Source of the DNA: JAGSOU01 sp049974865
GTDB lineage: Bacteria > Pseudomonadota > Alphaproteobacteria > Rhodobacterales > Rhodobacteraceae
Direction: 5' to 3'
Length of the DNA stretch: 19,974 bases
Assembly (NCBI GenBank): GCA_049974865.1
Contig: JBNGCX010000067.1
Coordinates: 1 to 19,974, forward strand
The position numbers and the translations under genes are program-made. A model generated the notes under the pieces. That model saw only the letters and a list, made by a program, of their open reading frames with translations. It did no database searches and was not told the origin of the DNA. Below are positions 8,043 to 15,061 of this stretch, piece by piece. How positions within the stretch are numbered: position 1 is the stretch's first letter; each line of letters starts with the position of its first letter.

Positions 8043-9031
8043 GTCCCGTCCCCGAAACGCTCCAGCGCGGCGCGGTAAACGCCGGCATCCACATTGCCGC
8101 CCGTGGCGATGACCACCACCGCGTCGCCGCTGACCTGCTCGGGGTGGTAGAGGGCGGCGGCCAGCGCCACCGCACCGCCCGGCTCCAGCACGACCTTGAG
8201 GCGGCTGAAGGCCGCGACCATGGCGTGCTGCACTTCTTCGTCGCTGACGGCGAGGCCGGGGCCGCAGAGTCGGGACATGATCGGAAAAGTGATATCTCCG
8301 GGCGACGGTGTAAGGATGGCATCGCAGATCGAGCCGGATGTTTGTTCGTTTCGTACAATCTCTCCCTTGGCCAGGGATCGCGCCGTGTCGTCGAAACCCT
8401 GCGGCTCCACGGTGCGTGGGCGCAGGCTCGGCGCCCTGGCCTCCAGCGCCAGCGCGATGCCCGAGGTCAGCCCGCCGCCGCCGCAACAGATCAGCACGTC
8501 GGCCTCCTCCACGCCCTCGGCCGGGACCTGCTCGGCCAGTTCCAGCCCGATGGAGCCCTGCCCGGCGATCACCAGCGGCTCGTCAAAGGGCCGGATCTGG
8601 GTCAGGCCGCGTTCCTCGGCCAACTTGTCGCCGATCGCCGCGCGGTCCTCGGTGGCGCGGTCGTAGAGCACCACCTCGGCCCCCATGGCGCGGGTGTTGG
8701 CGATTTTCAGCTTGGGCGCGTCGGCGGGCATGATGATCACCGCCGGAATGCCGTGGCGCTGGGCGGCGAGGGCCACGCCCTGCGCGTGGTTGCCCGAGGA
8801 AAAGGCGATCACGCCATTGGCGCGCTGCGCCTCGGGCAGCGCCGAGATCGCCGACCACGCGCCGCGGAACTTGAACGAGCCGGTATGCTGCAGGCATTCG
8901 CTCTTCACCAGCACGCGCCGCCCGGCGATCTCGTCGAGGAAGGGCGAGGACAAGAGCGGCGTGCGCCGGGCCTCGCCCGCCAGCCGCTCGGCGGCGGCCT
9001 CGATCATGTCGATATTCACGGTTTCGGTCAT
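8039..9031 (-). CDS. PLP-dependent threonine/serine dehydratase-like enzyme
   Basis: 330 residues of the fold-type II PLP family (threonine ammonia-lyase, serine racemase, hydroxyaspartate dehydratase, EutB of ectoine catabolism). The PLP-binding lysine is K54 in GSFKFRGA. The SSGNHAQG motif at 79-86 grips the substrate carboxylate. The glycine-rich phosphate loop is CCGGGGLTSG, around residue 180. There is no C-terminal ACT regulatory domain, so it is the short, catabolic or racemase-like type rather than the biosynthetic IlvA. It overlaps both neighbours by four bases (ATGA on each side). It would deaminate a hydroxy amino acid to a 2-oxo acid plus ammonia; which one is unknown. Confidence 0.88.
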   Translation of the reverse strand: MTETVNIDMIEAAAERLAGEARRTPLLSSPFLDEIAGRRVLVKSECLQHTGSFKFRGAWSAISALPEAQRANGVIAFSSGNHAQGVALAAQRHGIPAVIIMPADAPKLKIANTRAMGAEVVLYDRATEDRAAIGDKLAEERGLTQIRPFDEPLVIAGQGSIGLELAEQVPAEGVEEADVLICCGGGGLTSGIALALEARAPSLRPRTVEPQGFDDTARSLAKGEIVRNEQTSGSICDAILTPSPGDITFPIMSRLCGPGLAVSDEEVQHAMVAAFSRLKVVLEPGGAVALAAALYHPEQVSGDAVVVIATGGNVDAGVYRAALERFGDGT

Positions 9032-9849
9032 GGCAGTCTCTCCAGGAAGGCGCGGATGGCGGCGAGGCTTTCGGGTTCATCGAGGAAGGGGACGTGTGCG
9101 CGGCCGGGCACCTCGGCAAAGATCATGTCGGGGCGGCGGCGCCGCATCTCGGCGGTGGTCCCGGGCGACAGCAGGTCGGAATTGGCGCCGCGGATCAGGG
9201 CCACGGGCTTGCCCGCCAGCGCGTCGAAACAGGGCCAGAGATCGGGCGCCTCGGCCTCGTAGGCAGCGAGGAAGGACGCGCGCAGCGCCGGGTCGTAGGT
9301 GATCCGAAGCCCCGCGTCGGTCTGGACGTAATGCTTCTCGACCTCCGCGCGCCAGCGGCCGGCGGGCACGTTGGTAAAGCCCTCCATCGCACGGGGCATG
9401 GCCGCGGCGGCCTCGTCCAGCGTCCTGGCGCGCGGGTTGCGCCCGACATAGTCGAAGATCCGCTCCAGCCCCGCGCGCTCGACCACCGGGCCGACATCGT
9501 TCAGGCACAGCCCGGTCAGCCGGTCGGGCACGGTGGCGGCGATCACCAGCCCGATCAGCCCCCCGCGCGAGGTGCCCAGGATCGGCGCCGCCCCGATCCC
9601 GAGGTGATCGAGCAGTTCCAGCGCGTCCCGCGCCTCCTGCGGCACGGTATAGGTCTCGGCCCCGGTCCAGTCGCTGCCGCCGCGCCCGCGGCTGTCCAGG
9701 CAGATCATCCGCACATCCGGCAGGTGCGGCGCGAGATAGTCGAAATCGGCCATGGTCCGGGTCAGGCCGGGCAGGCAGAGCAGGGCGGGGCCCTCGCCCC
9801 GCACCCGGTAGGCCAGCCGCGCGCCGTCGGAGGCGGTGAAATGCTGCAT
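9028..9849 (-). CDS. Alpha/beta hydrolase
   Basis: 273 residues with S94 (LGTSRGG), D225 (GANSDLLSP) and H252 (GRAHVPFLDEP) as the likely triad, and LPGLTRT as the oxyanion segment near residue 26. This looks like a soluble esterase, lactonase or C-C hydrolase-type enzyme; it is not specific enough to name a reaction. The start at 9849 is fixed by a TGATG junction in which the last base of the dehalogenase stop is the first base of this ATG. A much longer frame running upstream to 10638 is only an open shadow of the dehalogenase gene. Its stop overlaps the dehydratase ATG by four bases. Confidence 0.87.
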   Translation of the reverse strand: MQHFTASDGARLAYRVRGEGPALLCLPGLTRTMADFDYLAPHLPDVRMICLDSRGRGGSDWTGAETYTVPQEARDALELLDHLGIGAAPILGTSRGGLIGLVIAATVPDRLTGLCLNDVGPVVERAGLERIFDYVGRNPRARTLDEAAAAMPRAMEGFTNVPAGRWRAEVEKHYVQTDAGLRITYDPALRASFLAAYEAEAPDLWPCFDALAGKPVALIRGANSDLLSPGTTAEMRRRRPDMIFAEVPGRAHVPFLDEPESLAAIRAFLERLP

Positions 9850-10535
9850 CACAATCGTCCTGCCAGCTCCGGGATGCCGGTGAGATCGGCCAGCACATGG
9901 TCGGGGCGCCAGGGCAGCCGGTCCACCGGCTGGCCGGCGCGGTTCACCCAGGCGGTGGTGAACCCGTAACCCGCCGCGCAGCCCGCGTCCCAGCCGTTCG
10001 AGGACACGAACAGTACCTCCGGCTTGTCGCAGCCGAAGCGCCCGCCCACGAGATCGTAGACCGAGGAATGCGGCTTGAACACGCCCACGCTTTCCACCGA
10101 CAGCACGTCGTCCAGCAGGTCGCCGATCCCGGCGGAGTTGACGGCGCCCTCCAGCATGTCGGGCGAGCCGTTGGACAGGATCGCGGTGTTCTTGCCCGCT
10201 TCCTTCAGCCGGGACAGCATCGCCGGCACCTCGGGGTAGGCGGCAAGCTCCCAGTAGAGCGCCAGCAGGCGCTCGCGCAGGGCCGGGTCGCTCAGGCCCG
10301 CGGCCTCCATCGCCCAGTCCAGCCCGTCCTGCGTGACCTGCCAGAAATCCGCGTGGGCGCCGGTGACCGCGCGCATCCAGCTGTATTCGAGCTGTTTCGC
10401 GCGCCAGTCGGCGGCGAGCTTCGGCCAGACCTCGGCCAGCGTCTCCAGCCCCGGCTCGCTGGCTGCCTGGCGCGCGGCGGCGGCGACATCGAACAGCGTG
10501 CCGTAGGCGTCGAAGATACAGGTGGTGATTGTCAT
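9849..10535 (-). CDS. (S)-2-haloacid dehalogenase-type HAD hydrolase
   Basis: 228 residues. It carries the residue set known for L-2-haloacid dehalogenases: nucleophile D9 (FDAYGTLFD), R45 in DWRAKQLEYSW, S121 (ILSNGS), K154 (VFKPH), Y160, and S178-N180-D183 (VSSNGWDA). These correspond to D10, R41, S118, K151, Y157, S175, N177 and D180 of the well-studied Pseudomonas enzyme. It therefore probably removes halide from 2-haloalkanoic acids such as haloacetates, giving 2-hydroxy acids; this is a family-based prediction. It is the first gene of the tightly overlapping cluster, with a good ribosome binding site (GGGAGGG) before ATG 10535. Confidence 0.9.
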   Translation of the reverse strand: MTITTCIFDAYGTLFDVAAAARQAASEPGLETLAEVWPKLAADWRAKQLEYSWMRAVTGAHADFWQVTQDGLDWAMEAAGLSDPALRERLLALYWELAAYPEVPAMLSRLKEAGKNTAILSNGSPDMLEGAVNSAGIGDLLDDVLSVESVGVFKPHSSVYDLVGGRFGCDKPEVLFVSSNGWDAGCAAGYGFTTAWVNRAGQPVDRLPWRPDHVLADLTGIPELAGRL

Positions 10536-10601
10536 GGTGCCCTCCCTCGGGGCGCAGAGTGGCACAGGCCCCGCGCGCGCGAAAGGGGCCAGACGGGTCG
10601 G

Positions 10602-10630
10602 TTGTGAATCCCTTGCGGCATGGATAAACT
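10602..10630 (+). promoter_or_regulatory. Candidate sigma-70-type promoter for the FKBP gene
   Basis: TTGTGA (10602-10607) and TAAACT (10625-10630) are separated by exactly 17 bp in the divergent intergenic region and point at the FKBP gene. A transcript starting near 10637 would have a leader of about 73 bases. Sequence match only. Confidence 0.35.
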
Positions 10631-10709
10631 GGCCCCACGCCCAGAGCACCTGCGCCACCCGCGCGGCCTCTGCAAATCCATCCCCCCGCACATGAAAGAG
10701 AGACACGCG

Positions 10710-11138
10710 ATGACCGAGGTAAAATCGGGCGACACCGTTCGCATTCATTACAAAGGCAGCCTGGCCGACGGCACCGTATTCGACAGCTCCGAAGGTCGCG
10801 AGCCGCTGGAGTTCACCGTCGGCTCGGGGCAGATCATCCCCGGCCTCGACAAGGCCCTGCCCGGCATGACGGTGGGCGAGAAGAAGACCGTGGTCGCCGA
10901 GGCGGACGAGGCCTATGGCCAGCCCGATCCGAACGCTCGCCAGGCCGTCCCGCGCGACCAGATCCCGGCGGATATCCCGCTGGAGGTCGGCCTGATGCTG
11001 GAGATGCGCACGCCGCAGGGCCAGTCGATGCCGGTCACCGTGGCCGAGGTCACCGACGAGACAGTGACGCTGGACGCCAACCACCGGCTGGCCGGCCACG
11101 ACCTGACCTTCGAGATCGAACTGGTCGAGATCGCCTGA
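10710..11138 (+). CDS. FKBP-type peptidyl-prolyl isomerase, SlyD-like
   Basis: 142 residues. The FKBP core is split as in SlyD: VRIHYKGSLADGTVFDSS at the start and GSGQIIPGLDKALPGM at about 38-53. An inserted-flap chaperone domain follows at about 65-125 (AYGQPDP, VPRDQIP), and the strand NHRLAGHDLTFEIEL closes the core. It catalyses cis-trans isomerisation at prolines and acts as a chaperone in the cytoplasm; no signal peptide is present. Unlike E. coli SlyD it lacks the His/Cys-rich metal-binding tail. The start at 10710 is preferred because GAAAGAGAG lies just upstream; ATG 10692 would add six residues and would itself cover that site. It is followed 65 bp later by the membrane protein gene. 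Confidence 0.92.
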   Translation: MTEVKSGDTVRIHYKGSLADGTVFDSSEGREPLEFTVGSGQIIPGLDKALPGMTVGEKKTVVAEADEAYGQPDPNARQAVPRDQIPADIPLEVGLMLEMRTPQGQSMPVTVAEVTDETVTLDANHRLAGHDLTFEIELVEIA

Positions 11139-11145
11139 TCATTCC

Positions 11146-11202
11146 GCATGGCCCTCTGCCGCGCGATGTGCTGAAATGCACCGACGCCAGGGAGGGCCAT
11201 GC
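11146..11202 (+). repeat. 11-bp perfect inverted repeat covering a ribosome binding site
   Basis: GCATGGCCCTC at 11146-11156 pairs perfectly with GAGGGCCATGC at 11192-11202, with 35 bases between. Inside the loop GTGC (11168-11171) and GCAC (11178-11181) can form a small inner stem. The right arm contains the GGAGGG ribosome binding site of the gene starting at 11204. In a transcript read through from the FKBP gene, this stem would hide that site. It has no U-run, so a regulatory or mRNA-stability role is more likely than intrinsic termination. Confidence 0.55.
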
Positions 11203-11203
11203 C

Positions 11204-11803
11204 ATGCCGACACGGCTGGAAAGCCTGCAGAAACGCCTCCAAGAGTTGCAGGAGGCCGTGCAGGCCGAGATCGAGGAACGCCGCGCCGAGTTCCGCTATC
11301 ACCTGGAGCGCGGGCGCGTCGTCTTCGAGGACGACATGCGGCGGCGCCACCGCGAGCTGCGCGAAGGCTGGCTGAGCTTCCTGTCACGCACCCGGCCGAT
11401 GGTGGTCGTTACCGCGCCGGTGATCTATTCCCTGATCCTGCCGCTGGTCCTGCTGGACCTGTTCGTGACGCTCTACCAGGCGATCTGTTTCCCGGTCTAC
11501 GGCATCGAGAAGGCCCGGCGCGCCGACTACATTGCCGTCGACCGGCACCAGCTGGCCTATCTGAACTGGCTGCAAAAGCTGAACTGCGTCTATTGCGGCT
11601 ATGCCAACGGCCTGATCGGTTACGCCCGCGAGATCGCCTCGCGCATCGAGGAATATTGGTGCCCGATCAAGCATGCCCGCCGGATCGAAGAGCCGCATGC
11701 CCGTTATGGCCGCTTCGTTGCCTTCGGCGATGGCGAGGGGTTCCGCGAGAACCTGGCGGATCGTGTGCGCGAACAGGCCCGGAAAAGGGACGGGCGACAC
11801 TGA
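11204..11803 (+). CDS. Conserved-looking membrane protein with CxxC and CPIKH motifs, function unknown
   Basis: 199 residues. Residues 1-55 are rich in charged residues and Leu with a coiled-coil look (SLQKRLQELQEAVQAEIEERRAEF). A hydrophobic stretch at about 66-98 can span the membrane once or as a hairpin. The C-terminal half has a cysteine cluster, C128-V-Y-C131 and C153-P-I-K-H157, that could bind a metal or form disulfides. I believe similar proteins occur widely in proteobacteria without an assigned role, but I cannot name the family with certainty. ATG 11204 is chosen for the GGAGGG site 8 bases upstream; an in-frame ATG at 11168 would add 12 residues but has no such site. It may be co-transcribed with the FKBP gene. 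Confidence 0.8.
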   Translation: MPTRLESLQKRLQELQEAVQAEIEERRAEFRYHLERGRVVFEDDMRRRHRELREGWLSFLSRTRPMVVVTAPVIYSLILPLVLLDLFVTLYQAICFPVYGIEKARRADYIAVDRHQLAYLNWLQKLNCVYCGYANGLIGYAREIASRIEEYWCPIKHARRIEEPHARYGRFVAFGDGEGFRENLADRVREQARKRDGRH

Positions 11804-11814
11804 CGCGCCGCTTG

Positions 11815-11836
11815 CCGTCCCGCCTAGCGCGGGCGG
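11815..11836. terminator. GC-rich hairpin between convergent genes
   Basis: CCG-T-CCCGC / CTAGC loop / GCGGGCGG gives eight G-C pairs with one bulged T, 11 bases after the stop of the membrane protein gene and facing the end of fabI. There is no T-run on either side. It plausibly marks the end of one or both convergent transcripts. Confidence 0.4.
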
Positions 11837-11910
11837 TCAGCCCGGGCCGCGCCCGACCCTCCTCTCGTCGATCAGATGTCAAGAAAGGCTTCGAAGCAGT
11901 CGCCCCGGCC

Positions 11911-12702
11911 TTACAGGTTCTCCGGCTGCGGCATGCCGAGGACGTGGAAGCCGCCGTCGACGGTGATGATCTCGCCGGTGGTGCAATTGCCGTGGTCCGA
12001 GGCCAGGTAGACCGCGGTGCCGCCGATCGCCTCGAGCGTCGCGTTGTGGCGCAGCGGCGCGTTCATCTCGGTCATGCGGAAGGTCTTGCGCGCGCCACCA
12101 ATAGCCGCGCCCGCCAGCGTCTTCATGGGGCCGGGCGAAATGGCGTTCACGCGGATGCCCTCGGGGCCGAGATCGTTGGCCAGGTAGCGCACCGTCGATT
12201 CCAGCGCCGCCTTGGCCACGCCCATCACGTTGTAGAACGGCGTCACCCGGTTCGAGCCCTGGTAGGTCAGGGTGATGATCGACCCGCCCTGCGACATCAG
12301 CGGCGCGGCGCGGCGGGCCACGTCGATCAGCGAGTAGCAGGAAATGGTCAGCGAGTTGCGGAAATTCTCGCGCGAGGTGTCGATGAAGCGGCCGGCGAGT
12401 TCGGTCTTGTCCGAATAGGCGATGGCGTGGACCACGAAATCCAGTGTGCCCCATTCGTTCTTCAACTGGTCGAAGGCCGCGTCCAGCGAGGTGTCGTCGG
12501 TGACGTCGACATCGACCATGATGCTCGACCCCACCGACTCGGCCAGCGGCTTGACGCGTTTGCCAAAGGCCTCGCCCTGGTAGCTGAAGGCCAGTTCCGC
12601 CCCTTCGGCGTGCAATGCCCTTGCGATCCCCCATGCGATGGACCTGTCATTGGCGACGCCCATGACCAGGCCGCGCTTCCCCTTCATGAGTTCAGGCATC
12701 AT
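11911..12702 (-). CDS. fabI: Enoyl-[acyl-carrier-protein] reductase (NADH), FabI
   Basis: 263-residue short-chain dehydrogenase-like enzyme that performs the last reduction of each fatty acid elongation cycle. The N-terminal cofactor site is GVANDRSIAWGIA at about 15-27, the FabI pattern rather than the classical TGxxxGIG. The catalytic residues Y147, Y157 and K164 (YNVMGVAK) match Y146, Y156 and K163 of the E. coli enzyme. The position equivalent to E. coli G93, relevant to triclosan binding, is A95, as in some other susceptible FabI enzymes. It follows fabB by three bases and is the last gene of the fabA-fabB-fabI operon. Two ATG codons begin the frame (12702 and 12699). Confidence 0.95.
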   Translation of the reverse strand: MMPELMKGKRGLVMGVANDRSIAWGIARALHAEGAELAFSYQGEAFGKRVKPLAESVGSSIMVDVDVTDDTSLDAAFDQLKNEWGTLDFVVHAIAYSDKTELAGRFIDTSRENFRNSLTISCYSLIDVARRAAPLMSQGGSIITLTYQGSNRVTPFYNVMGVAKAALESTVRYLANDLGPEGIRVNAISPGPMKTLAGAAIGGARKTFRMTEMNAPLRHNATLEAIGGTAVYLASDHGNCTTGEIITVDGGFHVLGMPQPENL

Positions 12703-12705
12703 TTC

Positions 12706-13935
12706 TTATCCGTGATATTTGCTCAGAACGATCGAGCCGTTGGTGCCGCCGAAGCCGAAGGAGTTGGACATCACCGTGTCCAGGCCTGCGTTCTCGACCA
12801 GCGTCGTGGCCACCTCGCCGGGCCGGATCTCGGGGTCCAGCGTCTCGACATTGATCGAGGGGGCGATGAAGTCTCGGTCCAGCATCAGCAGGCTGAACAC
12901 CGCCTCCAGCGCGCCGGCGGCGCCCTGCGCATGGCCGGTCAGCGATTTGGTGGAGCTGATCGGCGGCGTGTCGCTCTCGCCGAAGACGCGGCGCACGGCC
13001 AGAACCTCGCCGGCGTCGCCAACCGGGGTCGAGGTGCCGTGGGCGTTGATATAGCCGACCTTGCGGTCCTCGGGCAGGGTCTGCAGCGCCAGCCGCATCG
13101 CCCGCTCGCCGCCCTCGCCCGAGGGGGCCACCATGTCATGGCCGTCCGAGGTGGCCGCGTAGCCGGTAACCTCGGCATAAATCTTGGCGCCGCGGGCCTT
13201 GGCGTGTTCCAGTTCCTCCAGCACGAGGATGCCGCCGCCGCCCGAGATCACGAAGCCGTCACGGTCGGCATCGAAGGCGCGCGAGGCGCGCTCGGGCGTG
13301 TCGTTATACTTGCTGGACATCGCGCCCATGGCGTCGAACAGGCAGGACAGGGTCCAGTCCAGCTCTTCGCCGCCGCCGGCGAAGACAACGTCCTGCTTGC
13401 CCATCATGATCTGCTCGGCCGCGTTGCCGATGCAGTGCAGCGAGGTCGAGCAGGCCGAGGTGATGGAATAGTTGATGCCCTTGATCTTGAAGGCCGTGGC
13501 CAGGTTGGCGGAGATCGTCGAGGACATGCATTTCGGCACCGCGAAGGGGCCGATGCGCTTGGTCGCGCCGGTTTTCAGAACGGTCTGGTGCGCGGCCAGC
13601 ATGGCGCTGGTCGAGGGGCCGCCCGAGCCCGCCACCAGGCCGGTGCGCGGGTTCACGATATCGCCGTCCTCCAGCCCCGAATCCGCGATCGCCTGCTGCA
13701 TGGCGATATGGGCATAGGCCGCGCCCGGCCCCATGAAGCGCAGGGTGCGCTTGTCGATATGCTCGCTCGGGTCGATGTCGATCGCCCCGGCCACCTGGCT
13801 GCGGAAGCCGTGCTCGGCCATCGCCTCGTTGGCGGTGATGCCCGACCGGCCGGCCTTCAGCGCGGCGGTCACCTCTTCGGCATCGGTCCCGATCGACGAG
13901 ACGATGCCCAACCCTGTTACGACCACGCGGCGCAT
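12706..13935 (-). CDS. fabB: 3-oxoacyl-[acyl-carrier-protein] synthase I, FabB
   Basis: 409-residue condensing enzyme, needed for elongation of unsaturated acyl chains. The Cys-His-His triad is complete: C162 in TSACSTS, H299 in NAHGTSTPVGD, and H335 in SLTGHAQGAAG with K330 just before. The length and the pairing with fabA identify FabB rather than FabF. A strong AAGGAG ribosome binding site precedes ATG 13935. It starts 22 bases after fabA ends and ends three bases before fabI starts. Confidence 0.96.
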   Translation of the reverse strand: MRRVVVTGLGIVSSIGTDAEEVTAALKAGRSGITANEAMAEHGFRSQVAGAIDIDPSEHIDKRTLRFMGPGAAYAHIAMQQAIADSGLEDGDIVNPRTGLVAGSGGPSTSAMLAAHQTVLKTGATKRIGPFAVPKCMSSTISANLATAFKIKGINYSITSACSTSLHCIGNAAEQIMMGKQDVVFAGGGEELDWTLSCLFDAMGAMSSKYNDTPERASRAFDADRDGFVISGGGGILVLEELEHAKARGAKIYAEVTGYAATSDGHDMVAPSGEGGERAMRLALQTLPEDRKVGYINAHGTSTPVGDAGEVLAVRRVFGESDTPPISSTKSLTGHAQGAAGALEAVFSLLMLDRDFIAPSINVETLDPEIRPGEVATTLVENAGLDTVMSNSFGFGGTNGSIVLSKYHG

Positions 13936-13957
13936 GGCGCACTCCTTTTCGTTTCGG

Positions 13958-14467
13958 TCAGCTTTCGGACAGAGCGACCTTCATGTCCTTGACCTGGTAG
14001 ATCAGTTCGCCGTCGGCTTCGACCCGGCCATCGGCCACGCCCATGGTCAGGCGGCGGGTCTGAACGGCCTTGGTGAAATCGACGTAATAGGTCAGCATCT
14101 TGCGGTCGGGGCGCACCATGCCGGTGAGCTTCACCTCGCCCACGCCCAGAGCATAGCCGCGTCCCTGCCAGCCGCGCCAGCCCAGGTTGAAGCCGGTCAG
14201 CTGCCACAGCCCGTCCAGCCCCAGGCAGCCGGGCATGATCGGGTTGCCGGGGAAGTGGCACTCGAAGAACCACAGGTCGGGGTGAATGTCGAACTCGGCC
14301 ACCACATGGCCCTTGCCATGCGCGCCGCCATCGGCGCTGATGTCGGTGATCCGGTCCATCATCAGCATGGGCGGTTCCGGCAGTTGCGCGTTCCCAGGGC
14401 CGAACAGCTCGCCCCGCGCGCATTTCAGAAGATCTTCCTTGTCGAAACTCGTCGGATAGTCGGCCAT
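13958..14467 (-). CDS. fabA: 3-hydroxydecanoyl-[acyl-carrier-protein] dehydratase/isomerase, FabA
   Basis: 169 residues. It dehydrates 3-hydroxydecanoyl-ACP and isomerises the product to cis-3-decenoyl-ACP, the entry to unsaturated fatty acids. The hot-dog fold signature holds catalytic H71 (FECHFPGNPIMPG) and D85 (LGLDGLW), matching H70 and D84 of E. coli FabA. It is the first gene of the operon and divergent from irr. The ATG at 14467 is chosen with a GGGGCGGGG stretch upstream; an in-frame GTG six codons earlier is a weaker alternative. An AGGAGGG sits about 40 bases upstream but has no suitably placed start codon. Confidence 0.95.
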   Translation of the reverse strand: MADYPTSFDKEDLLKCARGELFGPGNAQLPEPPMLMMDRITDISADGGAHGKGHVVAEFDIHPDLWFFECHFPGNPIMPGCLGLDGLWQLTGFNLGWRGWQGRGYALGVGEVKLTGMVRPDRKMLTYYVDFTKAVQTRRLTMGVADGRVEADGELIYQVKDMKVALSES

Positions 14468-14583
14468 ACAGCCCCGCCCCTTCACGCTCTGCTTGTTTGT
14501 CAGCCCTCCTGTAGCACCGCGCCCGAAGGGCATGCAATAGCGCCTCGGCCGGGGCGCATCGATTGGCTGCGAGCGAAAATCAT

Positions 14584-14613
14584 TTGAAACACGGGGGCGA
14601 TGCCCTTTATATG
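14584..14613 (+). promoter_or_regulatory. Candidate promoter for irr
   Basis: TTGAAA at 14584-14589 and TATATG at 14608-14613 are spaced 18 bp apart (17 bp to the overlapping TTATAT). A start of transcription 6-8 bases downstream would fall at about 14620, directly at ATG 14621. Pattern match only; I found no clear Irr or Fur box here. Confidence 0.35.
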
Positions 14614-14620
14614 CAAGGTG

Positions 14621-15061
14621 ATGAGCAAGAATGACGCGATCCCCACCGGCCCCGAGGCGGTCGAGCGCGGCACGGCCTGGCTGGCCGGGGCCGGGTTGCG
14701 GCCGACCCGCCAGCGCGTTGCGCTGGCCGCGCTGCTGGTCGGTGACGGGCAGGATCGCCACGTGACCGCCGAAAGCCTGTTCGCCGCGGTTTCCGCCGCG
14801 GGCGGGAAAGTGTCGCTTGCCACCGTCTACAACACCCTGCGCGCCTTCTGCGATGCCGGGCTGATGCAGGAAGTGATGGTCGACGGCACCAAGAGCTATT
14901 TCGACACCTGCACCGAGGATCACCCGCATTTCTTCTGGGAGGACGAGGGCAAGCTCAGCGACGCCCCCGCCGACGAGCTGGAGATCACGCGGCTGCCGGC
15001 GGCGCCGGAGGGCGCCAAGGTGTCCAAGGTGGACGTGGTGATCCGGCTGCGCCGAAGCTAA
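14621..15061 (+). CDS. irr: Iron response regulator Irr (Fur superfamily)
   Basis: 146-residue Fur-family DNA-binding protein; in alphaproteobacteria Irr controls haem synthesis and iron-using functions according to haem status. The winged-helix domain spans about 20-85 (LRPTRQRVALA, HVTAESLF, VSLATVYNTLRAFCDAGL). The C-terminal part has DTCTEDHPHFFWEDEG with the H101-P-H103 motif in the place of the HHH haem site described for Irr. It lacks the paired CxxC zinc cysteines of Fur and the N-terminal GCPWHD haem motif of Bradyrhizobium Irr, as expected for the Rhodobacteraceae type. The start is uncertain: ATG 14600 would add seven residues, but the best promoter lies downstream of it. Its position next to fabA is typical of this group. 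Confidence 0.88.
   Translation: MSKNDAIPTGPEAVERGTAWLAGAGLRPTRQRVALAALLVGDGQDRHVTAESLFAAVSAAGGKVSLATVYNTLRAFCDAGLMQEVMVDGTKSYFDTCTEDHPHFFWEDEGKLSDAPADELEITRLPAAPEGAKVSKVDVVIRLRRS

Noticed and set aside
9028..10638. A 536-codon hydrolase with a long N-terminal extension
   Set aside because: The extension overlaps the dehalogenase gene in another frame; the TGATG junction at 9847-9851 gives the natural start.
11888..11897. Palindrome GCTTCGAAGC just after fabI as a terminator
   Set aside because: It can form at most a four-pair stem with a two-base loop, too tight to be stable, and the following pyrimidine run is interrupted.
11176..13992. A 938-codon plus-strand open frame across the membrane protein gene and antisense to fabI and fabB
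   Set aside because: It is an out-of-frame or antisense shadow kept open by high GC content; the genes beneath are unmistakable from catalytic motifs, and the translated shadow has low-complexity Arg/Gly/His-rich composition.
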